Assembly: GCA_043802925.1 (NCBI GenBank) | Contig: JAZDKP010000020.1 | Coordinates: forward strand, 1-36,855 | Reading direction: 5' to 3' | DNA length: 36,855 nucleotides | DNA from: JAZDKP01 sp043802925 | GTDB lineage: Bacteria; Fibrobacterota; OXYB2-FULL-49-7; JAEUSG01 | Part shown: positions 15,470 through 24,014 of the stretch, in pieces | Layout of the letters: each line of letters starts with the position of its first letter | How positions within the stretch are numbered: the first letter of the stretch is position 1 | The notes under the pieces: model-generated | Databases searched by the model: none | Told to the model about the DNA's origin: nothing | Seen by the model: the letters and a program-made list of their open reading frames with translations, nothing else | Made by a program: the position numbers and the translations under genes

Positions 15470-16722
15470 TTAGCGAAAACGACATCCAGGCGCTCTGCCG
15501 TACGTCGCGCGACGCCGCCGCCCGGCTGGCCGTGGCTTCCACCGCATCCAGAAACCGCGCCCTGCTGGCCTCGGCCCGTCTGCTCGATGCCGCGCGGAAA
15601 ACGCTGCTGAAGGCCAACGCCAAAGATGTGGCCGATGCAAAGAAAAACAGCCTCGCCGCAGCCCTTGTCGACCGTCTGGCCCTGAACGACGCGCGCATCG
15701 ACGCCATGATTAAAGGCTTGAAGGAAGTGGCCGCGCAGCCGGACCCGGTGGGACGCACGTATGACTGCCGCAAGCGGCCCAACGGCCTCCACATCGGGAA
15801 AATCCGCGTGCCCATCGGCGTCATCCTGATTATCTACGAGTCGCGGCCCAACGTGACCCTCGATTCCGCGAGCCTGTGCCTCAAGGCCGGGAACGCGGTC
15901 ATCCTCCGCGGCGGCAAGGAGTCGCTCCATTCCAATCAGGCGCTGGTGGACCTTTTCCGCAAAGCGCTCCGCGCGGCCCGGCTCCCCGAAGCGGCCGTTC
16001 AATTCATCGACACCCCGGACCACGACGCCATCCCGCTCCTGGTACGGCAGACCGGGCTTATTGACCTCTGCATCCCGCGCGGCGGCGAGGCGCTCATCCG
16101 CGCGGTCACGGAACACGCGCGCATCCCGGTGCTCAAGCATTACAAAGGCGTCTGCCACGTTTATGTCGACAAGTCCGCGAATCCTGACATGGCCGAGGCC
16201 ATTGTGGTAAATGCCAAGACGCAGCGTCCCAGCGTGTGCAACGCGGCCGAAACCCTGCTCCTTGACGCCCGGCTCCCGAAAGAGACGGCGGCCCGGATAT
16301 TGAAGGCGCTGCATGCCAAAGGGGTCGCGCTTAAAGGCTGCCTTAAAACCCGCGCGCTTTACAGTGCCGTGCGCGCGGCCAAGGAGGAGGATTATTTCAC
16401 CGAGTATTTAGACCTCACGATGTCCGTTAAAGTCGTGGACGGTGTCCGGGAAGCCATGGACCATATCCGCAAATACGGGTCCGGTCACACCGATGCCATT
16501 GTCACGGAAAACAAAACCGTTGCGGACCGCTTTCTCGCGGGCGTTGATTCCTCCTCGGTCATGTGGAACGCCTCCACGCGCTTTTCGGACGGCGGCATCT
16601 ACGGCCTGGGTGCTGAAATCGGCATCAGCACCGACAAAATCCATTCGCGCGGCCCCATGGGCGCGGACGACCTCACAACATACAAATGGATCGTAATCGG
16701 GAACGGACAGGTGAGGGAGTAG
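15466..16722 (+). CDS. proA: ProA, gamma-glutamyl phosphate reductase
   Basis: A 418-residue aldehyde-dehydrogenase-fold enzyme reducing gamma-glutamyl phosphate with NADPH to glutamate semialdehyde. The catalytic cysteine is Cys258 in 'QRPSVCNAAETLL'. Other family motifs are 'IYESRPNVT', 'LRGGKESLHSN', 'IDLCIPRGGEALI' and the C-terminal 'GLGAEIGISTDKIHSRGPMG'. Length and start are typical. It is translationally coupled to proB by an ATGA overlap. A 43-nt gap then leads to the OLD-type gene. No proC is present. Confidence 0.97.
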   Translation: MISENDIQALCRTSRDAAARLAVASTASRNRALLASARLLDAARKTLLKANAKDVADAKKNSLAAALVDRLALNDARIDAMIKGLKEVAAQPDPVGRTYDCRKRPNGLHIGKIRVPIGVILIIYESRPNVTLDSASLCLKAGNAVILRGGKESLHSNQALVDLFRKALRAARLPEAAVQFIDTPDHDAIPLLVRQTGLIDLCIPRGGEALIRAVTEHARIPVLKHYKGVCHVYVDKSANPDMAEAIVVNAKTQRPSVCNAAETLLLDARLPKETAARILKALHAKGVALKGCLKTRALYSAVRAAKEEDYFTEYLDLTMSVKVVDGVREAMDHIRKYGSGHTDAIVTENKTVADRFLAGVDSSSVMWNASTRFSDGGIYGLGAEIGISTDKIHSRGPMGADDLTTYKWIVIGNGQVRE

Positions 16723-16765
16723 GAACTTAAAGCTATCCCGTGATTTGGAAGCCATAGGAGACCCT

Positions 16766-18478
16766 ATGTTAACAAGCATCATGATTCGAAACTTCAAGAT
16801 CTTGAAAGAGTGCGGTCCCCTGCCGCTCAATAACGCCGTAGTGTTCATCGGACCCAACAACTCTGGCAAGACCACAGCTCTGCAGGCCCTCGCTTTATGG
16901 TATTACGGACTTTCAAAATGGATTGAAAAGAAGTCAAAAGGCGAGAGCAAGGAGCGCCAGGGGATTTCAATCAACCGAAAAGATCTCTTTGCCATCCCTA
17001 TATTGAACGCCAAGCATTTATGGCACAACCTCGCACTTCAGTCCGGGAAAGAGGGAAAAATCAAGATAGAAATTCTTGTGGAAGGAACGGACAACGATAA
17101 AACCTGGAAGAACGGCCTCGAATTCATCTGCGACAACGAAGAAGTGCTTTATTGCAAACCCTCGGTCAATATTGACAGCGGATTGATGTCCGAAAGCGCT
17201 GAAACACTGAAAAACCTGCGAATGGCATATCTGCCGCCCATGTCCGGCCTTATCGCCCAGGAAACCAGACTCGTACCGAGTGCCGTCACCTCCCGAATCG
17301 GCGAAGGTCGGACTGCGGAAGTCCTCCGTAACCTCTGTCATCAGATTCTCAATCCCGAAACCCCCTTAAATGGCGGTTCAAAAGGTTCGCCACGCGAAAG
17401 ATGGGACACAATCGTCGCGCGCATGAAAAAACTTTTCGGGGTCACATTGAATGACCCCTATCAAAATGACCGTGGTGATGTTGAAATCACCTATCAGGAC
17501 GCAAACAACAAGGAACTCGACATCGCCTCCGCGGGGCGCGGCCTTCACCAGGTCCTTCTGTTGATCACCTATCTGTTGAACAATCCCCATTCCGTCATAT
17601 TACTTGACGAACCGGATGCCCACCTCGAAATCCTCCGCCAACGGCAGGTCTATAACCTGATTACGGAAATGGCCCGGGAACAGGGAAGCCAGGTCATCGC
17701 GGCAAGTCATAGCGAAGTCATCCTGAACGAAGCGTTCGGAAGGGACATCGTCATCGCATTTCTCGGCCACCAACCTCATCAAATTAACGAGGGAGCAGAC
17801 CAGCTCCGAAAATCACTGATAAATATCGGGTTCGAGGACTATTATCTGGCTGAACGTAAAAAATGGGTGCTTTATCTTGAAGGTTCCACGGATTTAGCCA
17901 TTCTCCGCGCCTTTGCACACGTACTTAAACATCCGGCCGAAGACGATTTGTCCGCCCCCTTTGTCCATTACACAACCAACCTGCCCAACATGGCCAGGGA
18001 TCATTTTCATGGTTTGCGTGAAGCGGTCAGGGACCTGAAGGCCATCGCGGTATTCGACAAAATTTCCTCGCCGCTTGCTGAAAGCGCGCTTCAGGAAATT
18101 ATGTGGACGCGAAACGAAATTGAGAATTACTTTTTTATTCCGGATTTACTTCTCCGTTTCATCCATTCCAGTGTCGAACATGATATTTTCGAGGCTGGCG
18201 AAAGCAGTCGGAAAGAAAAAGCCATGCGCGAAGCCATCGAAGGGATAGTTCCCGGCTTTGCCCGGCACAATCCCGATGATGATTACTGGCAGACCTGCAA
18301 GGCAAGCGAACAGTTGGAACGGATTTTCAAGGAATACCACAAAGCGCTTGTATCCTACAATACCATGTCTAAATCCAGGCTGTTTGAAATAATCTCTTGC
18401 ATGAAACCCGGGGAAGTCAACGCGGAAATCAAGACGCTGTTGGATAAAATCCATTCTTTGGCTATCCAACATTCATAA
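16766..18478 (+). CDS. OLD-type ATPase with TOPRIM-like domain, candidate defence protein
   Basis: A 570-residue protein from the ATG at 16766, which has GGAG 5 nt upstream; a TTG at 16745 is less likely. The ABC/RecF-type ATPase region has Walker A GPNNSGKT (29-36), a signature-like 'SAGRGLHQVLLL', Walker B 'VILLDEPDAHLE' (Asp281, Glu282) and the H-loop AASHSE (His315). The second half is TOPRIM-like: 'YLEGSTDLAIL' (Glu372, Asp376), 'IAVFDK' (Asp431) and 'WTRNEIENYF' (447-456). The expected D-x-D reads D-K-I, so one metal ligand may be missing. Organisation and length match OLD nucleases and GajA, but no GajB helicase is adjacent. Codon use is visibly more AT-rich than in proA or hisI, which fits acquisition into the operon. 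Confidence 0.82.
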   Translation: MLTSIMIRNFKILKECGPLPLNNAVVFIGPNNSGKTTALQALALWYYGLSKWIEKKSKGESKERQGISINRKDLFAIPILNAKHLWHNLALQSGKEGKIKIEILVEGTDNDKTWKNGLEFICDNEEVLYCKPSVNIDSGLMSESAETLKNLRMAYLPPMSGLIAQETRLVPSAVTSRIGEGRTAEVLRNLCHQILNPETPLNGGSKGSPRERWDTIVARMKKLFGVTLNDPYQNDRGDVEITYQDANNKELDIASAGRGLHQVLLLITYLLNNPHSVILLDEPDAHLEILRQRQVYNLITEMAREQGSQVIAASHSEVILNEAFGRDIVIAFLGHQPHQINEGADQLRKSLINIGFEDYYLAERKKWVLYLEGSTDLAILRAFAHVLKHPAEDDLSAPFVHYTTNLPNMARDHFHGLREAVRDLKAIAVFDKISSPLAESALQEIMWTRNEIENYFFIPDLLLRFIHSSVEHDIFEAGESSRKEKAMREAIEGIVPGFARHNPDDDYWQTCKASEQLERIFKEYHKALVSYNTMSKSRLFEIISCMKPGEVNAEIKTLLDKIHSLAIQHS

Positions 18479-18491
18479 TGAAAGGAAAAAC

Positions 18492-18881
18492 ATGACCTGC
18501 CTCGAAAAAGCAAAGTTTGATTCCAACGGCCTGCTGACCGCCATCGTCCAGGACCACAAGACCGGCAAGGTGCTGATGTGCGCATTCATGAACGCCGAGA
18601 CCCTGAAAATGACCCTTGAAACAAAAAAGATGACCTACTGGAGCCGTTCGAGGAAGAAAATATGGCTTAAGGGTGAAGAGAGCGGTAACTTCCAGTTTGT
18701 GAAGGAAGTCCGTTTTGATTGCGACGGCGACGCCGCGCTCTTCAAAGTTGAGCAGAAAGGGGGCGCCTGCCACGAGGGCTGGGAGTCCTGCTTTGCCTAC
18801 AAGGCCGGGGATGACGGGGTCCTCATCACGGATGAAACCCGGCTGTTCGACCCCGCGGACGTTTACAAGAAAAAGAGTTAA
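18492..18881 (+). CDS. hisI: HisI, phosphoribosyl-AMP cyclohydrolase
   Basis: A 129-residue enzyme opening the adenine ring of PR-AMP, upstream of HisA in the pathway. The metal site is visible as 'DCDGDAALF' and the cysteines in 'GGACHEGWESCF'; 'MTYWSRSRKKIWLKGE' and 'GNFQFV' are family motifs. There is no HisE (PR-ATP pyrophosphohydrolase) extension, so this is the monofunctional form. AAAGGA precedes the ATG. It is separated from hisF by proB, proA and the OLD-type gene, so the histidine genes were probably contiguous or closer before that insertion. Confidence 0.96.
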   Translation: MTCLEKAKFDSNGLLTAIVQDHKTGKVLMCAFMNAETLKMTLETKKMTYWSRSRKKIWLKGEESGNFQFVKEVRFDCDGDAALFKVEQKGGACHEGWESCFAYKAGDDGVLITDETRLFDPADVYKKKS

Positions 18882-18900
18882 ACCGAAAGCCTTACGACCG

Positions 18901-19665
18901 ATGCTGTACTCACTGTTCGCCGCCTCCCTCGTCATCCTGTACCTCCCCGTGGCCCGGCTGATCCTTTTTGGCCGTGTGACGATTCTACGGGAAAACGAAA
19001 CGACCGTGATCGAACAGATGTGCTTAGGCTTCGCCCGGCTTATCATGGGACTCACACGGTCCGAACTGGTCATCGAAGGCCTCGAAAACCTGGCCGCGCT
19101 TCCCCCGGCCCGCCGGGTCGTGCTTATTTCCAACCACGAAAGCAACCTCGACATCCCCTGCGTATTCTACGCCATAAAAGGGCCGGTCGGCTTCATCGCA
19201 AAAAGGGAACTCGGCCGCTTTCCCTTCCTCCGTTACTGGATACAGCGGCTGGGCGGCGTCATGCTGGACCGCAGGGACCTGCGCGCCTCGCTCGAAGCGC
19301 TGTCGCGCGGCTTTGGCCGGGCCGGCACGCGCTATATGCTCATCTTCCCCGAAGGCACGCGCAACCACGAATCCACGGTCGCGCCGTTCAAACCCGGAAG
19401 CCTGCGCCTGGCGTTCGAAAACGACGCCATGGTCCTCCCTCTCTGCGTCTGCGGCGGGCGCCGGAAGTTTGAAGGGAACCATTACCGAAACCGGCCCGGT
19501 AAAATATACATGCGTATTTTAAAGCCGCGGGATACCCGGACGCTGGCCGCGGCCGGAAAGACCGAAACCGCCCGTGAGTTGCACGCTGAAATCCTGGAGA
19601 CCTACCGCGGCTACGACACCCGGCTCATAACGGAGCAGACAGGATTGCAATCACGGCCGGCCTGA
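18901..19665 (+). CDS. PlsC-type 1-acyl-glycerol-3-phosphate acyltransferase
   Basis: A 254-residue membrane-associated acyltransferase that probably acylates lysophosphatidic acid in phospholipid synthesis. A hydrophobic N-terminal segment (about 2-23, LFAASLVILYLPVARLILFG) precedes the catalytic H-x4-D motif NHESNLD (His79, Asp84). The substrate-binding motif FPEGTRN (149-155) and 'AFENDAMVLPL' follow. The ATG at 18901 is chosen because it gives the normal N-terminus; the frame is open further upstream inside hisI. No clear Shine-Dalgarno is present, so translation may depend on hisI, 19 nt upstream. It could also act on another lysolipid acceptor. Confidence 0.88.
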   Translation: MLYSLFAASLVILYLPVARLILFGRVTILRENETTVIEQMCLGFARLIMGLTRSELVIEGLENLAALPPARRVVLISNHESNLDIPCVFYAIKGPVGFIAKRELGRFPFLRYWIQRLGGVMLDRRDLRASLEALSRGFGRAGTRYMLIFPEGTRNHESTVAPFKPGSLRLAFENDAMVLPLCVCGGRRKFEGNHYRNRPGKIYMRILKPRDTRTLAAAGKTETARELHAEILETYRGYDTRLITEQTGLQSRPA

Positions 19666-19690
19666 ATTATCTTTTAGACGAAGGAATCCC

Positions 19691-21661
19691 ATGGACACCA
19701 AGGACAGCCTCCTCTTTATCAACTGCCTCCCAAAGCCCGTCTACAACCAGACGATGCTGATGGAATGGCTCGGCTCCGGTTTCCAGATGGTCCAATGCGA
19801 GGAAGGCGCGGACCTCGTCTCGCTGCTCCATTCCGAAAAACTGAACGTGCTGCTGCTCAATAAAAAGCAATTCAACCAGTTCCCGACCGACACCACCTCC
19901 TATTACCGCATCCGTTTCTTCCTCCTGGCCGGGGAAAAGGAAATTTCCTCGGACCTTATGGACTATGAACTGATCCACGAATGGTTCCAGGAACCGCCCA
20001 ACGAAAAGGAGCTGGCCTTCGCACTGCTCAAGTCGCGCACCGACTACCTCCGCATGAGTGAGCTCTCGCGCCTCCAGAAACAGGTCTACGTGGCCCAGAA
20101 AAACCTGTCGGAACTCAACCAGATTGGCGCGGCGCTCAACAGTGAGCACAACATCGACCGGCTGCTCGACCTTATCCTGGAAAAGTGCCTCGAAATCACC
20201 TTCAGCGACGCCGGCAGCCTCTACCTCGTCATCGACGAGGAGAGCGCCCTCGTGAGCGCGGGCAGCGGCCGCAAGGAGAAAAAGCTCCACTTCAAGATCT
20301 CCAAGAACCAGTCGCGCGACGTGGCTTTCACCGAGTTCACCATGGACATCAGCAACAAAAGCATGTCGGGCTCCGTGGCCCTCTCGGGCGAAATCCTGAA
20401 CATCGAGGACGTCCACTTCCTGCCCAAGGATGCCACCTACGGCTGGAACAAGAGTTTCGACGAGTCGAGCGGTTACTGCTCCAAATCCATGCTCACCGTG
20501 CCAATGAAAAACGGCAAAAGCGAAATCATCGGCGTGGTCCAGCTCATCAACAAAAAAATCAACCCCCGCATCAAGCTCATGGACGAGGCTGACTTTGACA
20601 AGTACGTCCGCACCTTTTCTAAAAACGATGAAGCGCTCGCCCTTTCACTCGCCTGCCAGGCCGCGGTGGCGCTCGACAACGCGCGGCTGTACAAGGACAT
20701 CACCAACCTTTTTGAAGGGTTTATCCGCGCCTCGGTGACCGCCATTGAATCGCGGGACCCCACCACGTCGGGCCATTCGGAGCGCGTGTCCGTGCTGTCG
20801 GTGGCCACGGCCCGCATCATTACCGAAGAACGGAGCGGCGCGCTGTCGGACATCGCGTTCTCCGCGGACCAGCTGCGTGAAATCCAGTATGCGGGCCTGC
20901 TTCACGATTTCGGAAAAATCGGCGTGCGCGAAAACGTGCTGGTCAAGGCCAAAAAACTCTACCCGCACGAAATGGACGCCATCAGCACCCGCTACGAATA
21001 CATCAAAAAGTGCATCGAAGTCGACTTTACCCGGAAAAAAAACGATATCCTGCTTGCCTACGGGAACAAGGCGGCCAAGGAACACATGGACAACCTCGAC
21101 AGCGAAATGGCGCGTAAAACCAAGGAAATCGAGGCGTTCTTCTCGGTCATCCTCAAGGCCAACGAGCCCACGGTCCTCGAGGAGGGCCATTTTGAAAAGC
21201 TCCAGGAAATCGGCCAGACCCTCTTCCACCACAAGGGCGGCCGCATTGAGCTCCTCTCACCGCTTGAAATTCAGCGCCTCTCCATCAAGCGGGGCAGCCT
21301 TGCCGAAGACGAACGCATCGAAATCGAGACGCATGTCACCCACACCTTCCGGTTCTTGAGCAAAATTCCATGGACCGACAACCTCCGTGGCGTGCCATCC
21401 ATCGCCTATGGCCACCACGAAAAACTCGACGGCAGCGGCTATCCCCGTCAAATCCATGGCCCGGAAATCCCGATCCAGTCAAAAATCATGGCCATCGCCG
21501 ACATCTTTGACGCGCTCACAGCCAGTGACCGCCCTTACAAAAAGGCCATGCCCGTTGAAAAGGCGCTGGACATATTGAGCCAGGAGGTCCGTCAGTCCAA
21601 GCTCGATGCCGAAATTTTCAACCTGTTCCGCGAACGGCAGGTTTACAAGGTCGTGCTCTGA
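19691..21661 (+). CDS. GAF/HD-GYP protein with an unusual insertion, likely c-di-GMP phosphodiesterase
   Basis: A 656-residue protein. Residues 1-120 are an alpha/beta region that may be a degenerate receiver domain, without the usual phospho-acceptor pattern. About 130-330 is a GAF domain ('LDLILEKCLEITFSDAGSLYLV', 'VPMKNGKSEIIGVVQLINK'). About 345-656 is the HD-GYP domain: HSERVS (His362), HDFGKIG (His405, Asp406), HHEKLDGSGYP (from His575) and 'DIFDALTASDRPYK'. About 169 residues separate HD from HHE, roughly 110 more than in canonical HD-GYP domains. The insertion is charged and helical, so it may be a coiled-coil control element. AAGGAA precedes the ATG. It probably lowers cyclic di-GMP, relevant to the flagellin and glycosyltransferases nearby. 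Confidence 0.88.
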   Translation: MDTKDSLLFINCLPKPVYNQTMLMEWLGSGFQMVQCEEGADLVSLLHSEKLNVLLLNKKQFNQFPTDTTSYYRIRFFLLAGEKEISSDLMDYELIHEWFQEPPNEKELAFALLKSRTDYLRMSELSRLQKQVYVAQKNLSELNQIGAALNSEHNIDRLLDLILEKCLEITFSDAGSLYLVIDEESALVSAGSGRKEKKLHFKISKNQSRDVAFTEFTMDISNKSMSGSVALSGEILNIEDVHFLPKDATYGWNKSFDESSGYCSKSMLTVPMKNGKSEIIGVVQLINKKINPRIKLMDEADFDKYVRTFSKNDEALALSLACQAAVALDNARLYKDITNLFEGFIRASVTAIESRDPTTSGHSERVSVLSVATARIITEERSGALSDIAFSADQLREIQYAGLLHDFGKIGVRENVLVKAKKLYPHEMDAISTRYEYIKKCIEVDFTRKKNDILLAYGNKAAKEHMDNLDSEMARKTKEIEAFFSVILKANEPTVLEEGHFEKLQEIGQTLFHHKGGRIELLSPLEIQRLSIKRGSLAEDERIEIETHVTHTFRFLSKIPWTDNLRGVPSIAYGHHEKLDGSGYPRQIHGPEIPIQSKIMAIADIFDALTASDRPYKKAMPVEKALDILSQEVRQSKLDAEIFNLFRERQVYKVVL

Positions 21662-21687
21662 CCCACCGCACCCTGTGCTGACAAACC

Positions 21688-22845
21688 ATGGTACGGGTCC
21701 TTTTTTTCAATTATTCGAACGAGCCCGGGGGCGCGGAGCAGTCGCTGCTCGGGCTTTTGTCAGGGCTTGACAAAAGCCGCTTCAATCCGTCGCTCCTCAC
21801 CTTCGGCCACGGCCCCCTGTCCGAACGGGCCCGCAACCTCGGCATCACGGTCCACACGCTTGAGGGCGCGCCCGGCCTGTCGGCCTTTGGCCGCGACCGG
21901 CTCCTGTCCGCGGCCGTTCGCGGCCTGTTCCACATGCCCGCGCTGTTCCGTACGCTCGTGAAAATCCGGCGGGTGCTGCGCGAGGGCCGGTTCGCCGTGC
22001 TGCACACCAACAACCCCAAGTCCCACGTGCTAGGCGCGCTCGCTTCCGCGGGCCTGCCGATCCGCCTGGTGTTTCACATGCGCGACATTTTCCCGCACAA
22101 GAGCAACGCGGCCCGCCTGCTCTCGCTTCTGGGCCGTGTCCGCAAGGCCCAAACGCTTGCCATTTCCCGCGCCGTGCAAAAGGCCCTGCCCGCGGGCCTG
22201 AAAAATCGGTCGCATCTTCTTTACAATGGCGTCTTGCTCCCTTGTCCCGCACTCAGCCGTGCTGCCGTACGCACAGGACTTGGGATTCCGGACAATGCAT
22301 TGCTCATTATGAGCACGGGCCGGCTGGTCCCCTGGAAGGGCTTTGACCTCCTGATACGCGCTGCGGCCCCGCTTCTCGCCCGATACGAGGCCCGGCTGCT
22401 CATTGCCGGTGAAGCCTATTATGGCGAAAGGGATCTGCGACCCGAATTGATCGCGCTGGCCGGAACGCTGGGTGTACCGGATCGCGTGATGTTGCCCGGA
22501 TATGTGGAGGACATCCCGTCCCTCCTGGCGGCAGCGGACCTTTTTGTGCTGCCATCGGAAAACGAGCCCTTTGGCCGCGCACTGGTCGAGGCCATGCTCG
22601 CCGGGCTGCCGTGCGTGGCCTTCAACCAGGGCGGCCCCGCGGAAATCATCCTCCACAATGAAACGGGCTGGCTCGTGGACGAACGCAGCGCACCCGCGCT
22701 GCAGGACGCGCTCGCCCGGCTGCTCAGCGATGCGGAGCTGCGGCGGGTCCTCGGCGAACGCGCAAAAATAGCGGCCCGCGAACAATTCCCGCTTGCACGC
22801 ACCCTGGCCGGGTTGGCAACGTTCTACGACGGCCTGGAGGCTTAG
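21688..22845 (+). CDS. GT4-family glycosyltransferase
   Basis: A 385-residue GT-B enzyme. The N-terminus shows 'NEPGGAEQSLLGLL', the acceptor-side glycine loop of GT4 proteins. The C-terminal donor domain has 'STGRLVPWKGFDLLI', 'LLIAGEAYYG', 'VMLPGYVEDIPSLLAAADLFVLPS' and the E-x7-E nucleotide-sugar motif 'NEPFGRALVEAM'. It transfers a sugar from a nucleotide donor to a surface glycan or lipid acceptor; neither is predictable. It starts 26 nt after the HD-GYP gene and is followed after 2 nt by the GT9 gene, which points to a shared role in envelope polysaccharide or LPS assembly. No clear Shine-Dalgarno is visible. Confidence 0.88.
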   Translation: MVRVLFFNYSNEPGGAEQSLLGLLSGLDKSRFNPSLLTFGHGPLSERARNLGITVHTLEGAPGLSAFGRDRLLSAAVRGLFHMPALFRTLVKIRRVLREGRFAVLHTNNPKSHVLGALASAGLPIRLVFHMRDIFPHKSNAARLLSLLGRVRKAQTLAISRAVQKALPAGLKNRSHLLYNGVLLPCPALSRAAVRTGLGIPDNALLIMSTGRLVPWKGFDLLIRAAAPLLARYEARLLIAGEAYYGERDLRPELIALAGTLGVPDRVMLPGYVEDIPSLLAAADLFVLPSENEPFGRALVEAMLAGLPCVAFNQGGPAEIILHNETGWLVDERSAPALQDALARLLSDAELRRVLGERAKIAAREQFPLARTLAGLATFYDGLEA

Positions 22846-22847
22846 CC

Positions 22848-24014
22848 GTGCTTGAGAAGAACCGGGCTTTCAAATTTCTTGACCGCCTGCTGGACTTATG
22901 CTTTCTGCCCCTGGGACCGCTGGCACGGATGCGGGGCGCGCCGGACCGCGCGCCCCAAGACGGGGACGCGATTCTTTTCATCAAACTCTGCTGTTTCGGG
23001 GACACCCTGCTCGCCTGGCCCGCGCTGCACGCGCTGAAAACAAAATTTCCGACATCGCCCCTGACCGTGCTCGCCAGCCGGCGCACGGCCCCCCTCTTTG
23101 AGCGTTTTCCCATGGTGGACGAGGTCGTGACGCTGCCTCTGTCGGGAACAGGCGGCCTCCGCGAATTCTTACGCTTTCCATCGGCCCTCCGGGTGCTTTT
23201 ACGACTGGTCCGTCACGGCTTCCCAGTGCTCATCGACGGCGACGTGCATTACCGCTTTCTGACACCTCTCGGCCTTTTTCTGGGCCGCCGCTACCGGGCG
23301 GGTTTCGACACCCTGCCGGGACGCGCGCGCTTTTACAGCCACAAGGCCGAACGCCCACGGAGCGAGCCCGAGTGGCGCTCTTTCTTCAGGCTGTTCGCGC
23401 CACTGGGACTGCGGCCGGACCTCACGCTTCCAATCCGCCTCCACGCCAACCCCGCGGAAATTGCGGCCGCGCGTAACCTGCTCGTTGCGGCGCCGGCCGG
23501 GCACCTCAAGGTGGGCATCGTTGCCGGCGCCAGCCCCAACTGGCCCGAAAAGCAGTGGCCGGCCGGCCATTTTTCCGAACTCATGCGCCGGATATCGGAC
23601 CAGCGACCCGCAACTTTTTTCTTGATCGGCACAAAGGAAGAATTGACACTGGCCAGGGATTTAGTGAATCTTTACAACCGGCCGGGAACAACCGTGAACC
23701 TTGCCGGAAAGACCCCCTTCGCGCTCCTGGCGGAGGTAATTCGCGGCCTGGACCTCTTCATTTCAAATGACACGGGGCCCATGCATCTTGCCGCTCTTTC
23801 CGGCGTGCCCACACTTGGGATTTTCGGGCCCACCGACGAGCGCAAGTGGTCGCCACCCGGGAACTTCACGGCCCTCCGGTCCACCCTCGCGTGCCGGCCC
23901 TGTTATTATTTGAGCCGGATGCCGGCCTGCGATCACCGGCGCTGCCTCACGGACCTGCGGCCCGAGACAGTCGTGGCGGCGGCGCTGAAAATGGCGGAAG
24001 GAAAATCGATTTGA
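22848..24014 (+). CDS. GT9-family (ADP-heptose:LPS-type) heptosyltransferase-like protein
   Basis: A 388-residue GT-B protein starting at a GTG two nt after the GT4 stop. It has the GT9 N-terminus 'ILFIKLCCFGDTLLAWPALHALK', then the donor domain with 'GIVAGASPNWPEKQWPAGHF' and 'ISNDTGPMHLAALSGVPTLGIFGPTD'. Members transfer heptoses to the LPS inner core, but other GT9 enzymes use different sugars. A C-terminal run of cysteines ('ACRPCYYLSRMPACDHRRCL') is typical of the family tail. Coupled to GT4 upstream and overlapping mltG by 4 nt (TTGA), it belongs to an envelope-biogenesis block. Confidence 0.9.
   Translation: MLEKNRAFKFLDRLLDLCFLPLGPLARMRGAPDRAPQDGDAILFIKLCCFGDTLLAWPALHALKTKFPTSPLTVLASRRTAPLFERFPMVDEVVTLPLSGTGGLREFLRFPSALRVLLRLVRHGFPVLIDGDVHYRFLTPLGLFLGRRYRAGFDTLPGRARFYSHKAERPRSEPEWRSFFRLFAPLGLRPDLTLPIRLHANPAEIAAARNLLVAAPAGHLKVGIVAGASPNWPEKQWPAGHFSELMRRISDQRPATFFLIGTKEELTLARDLVNLYNRPGTTVNLAGKTPFALLAEVIRGLDLFISNDTGPMHLAALSGVPTLGIFGPTDERKWSPPGNFTALRSTLACRPCYYLSRMPACDHRRCLTDLRPETVVAAALKMAEGKSI

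Noticed and set aside
16766..18478. Complete Gabija system
   Set aside because: A GajA-like protein is present, but the next gene is hisI and no UvrD-type helicase is in the window.
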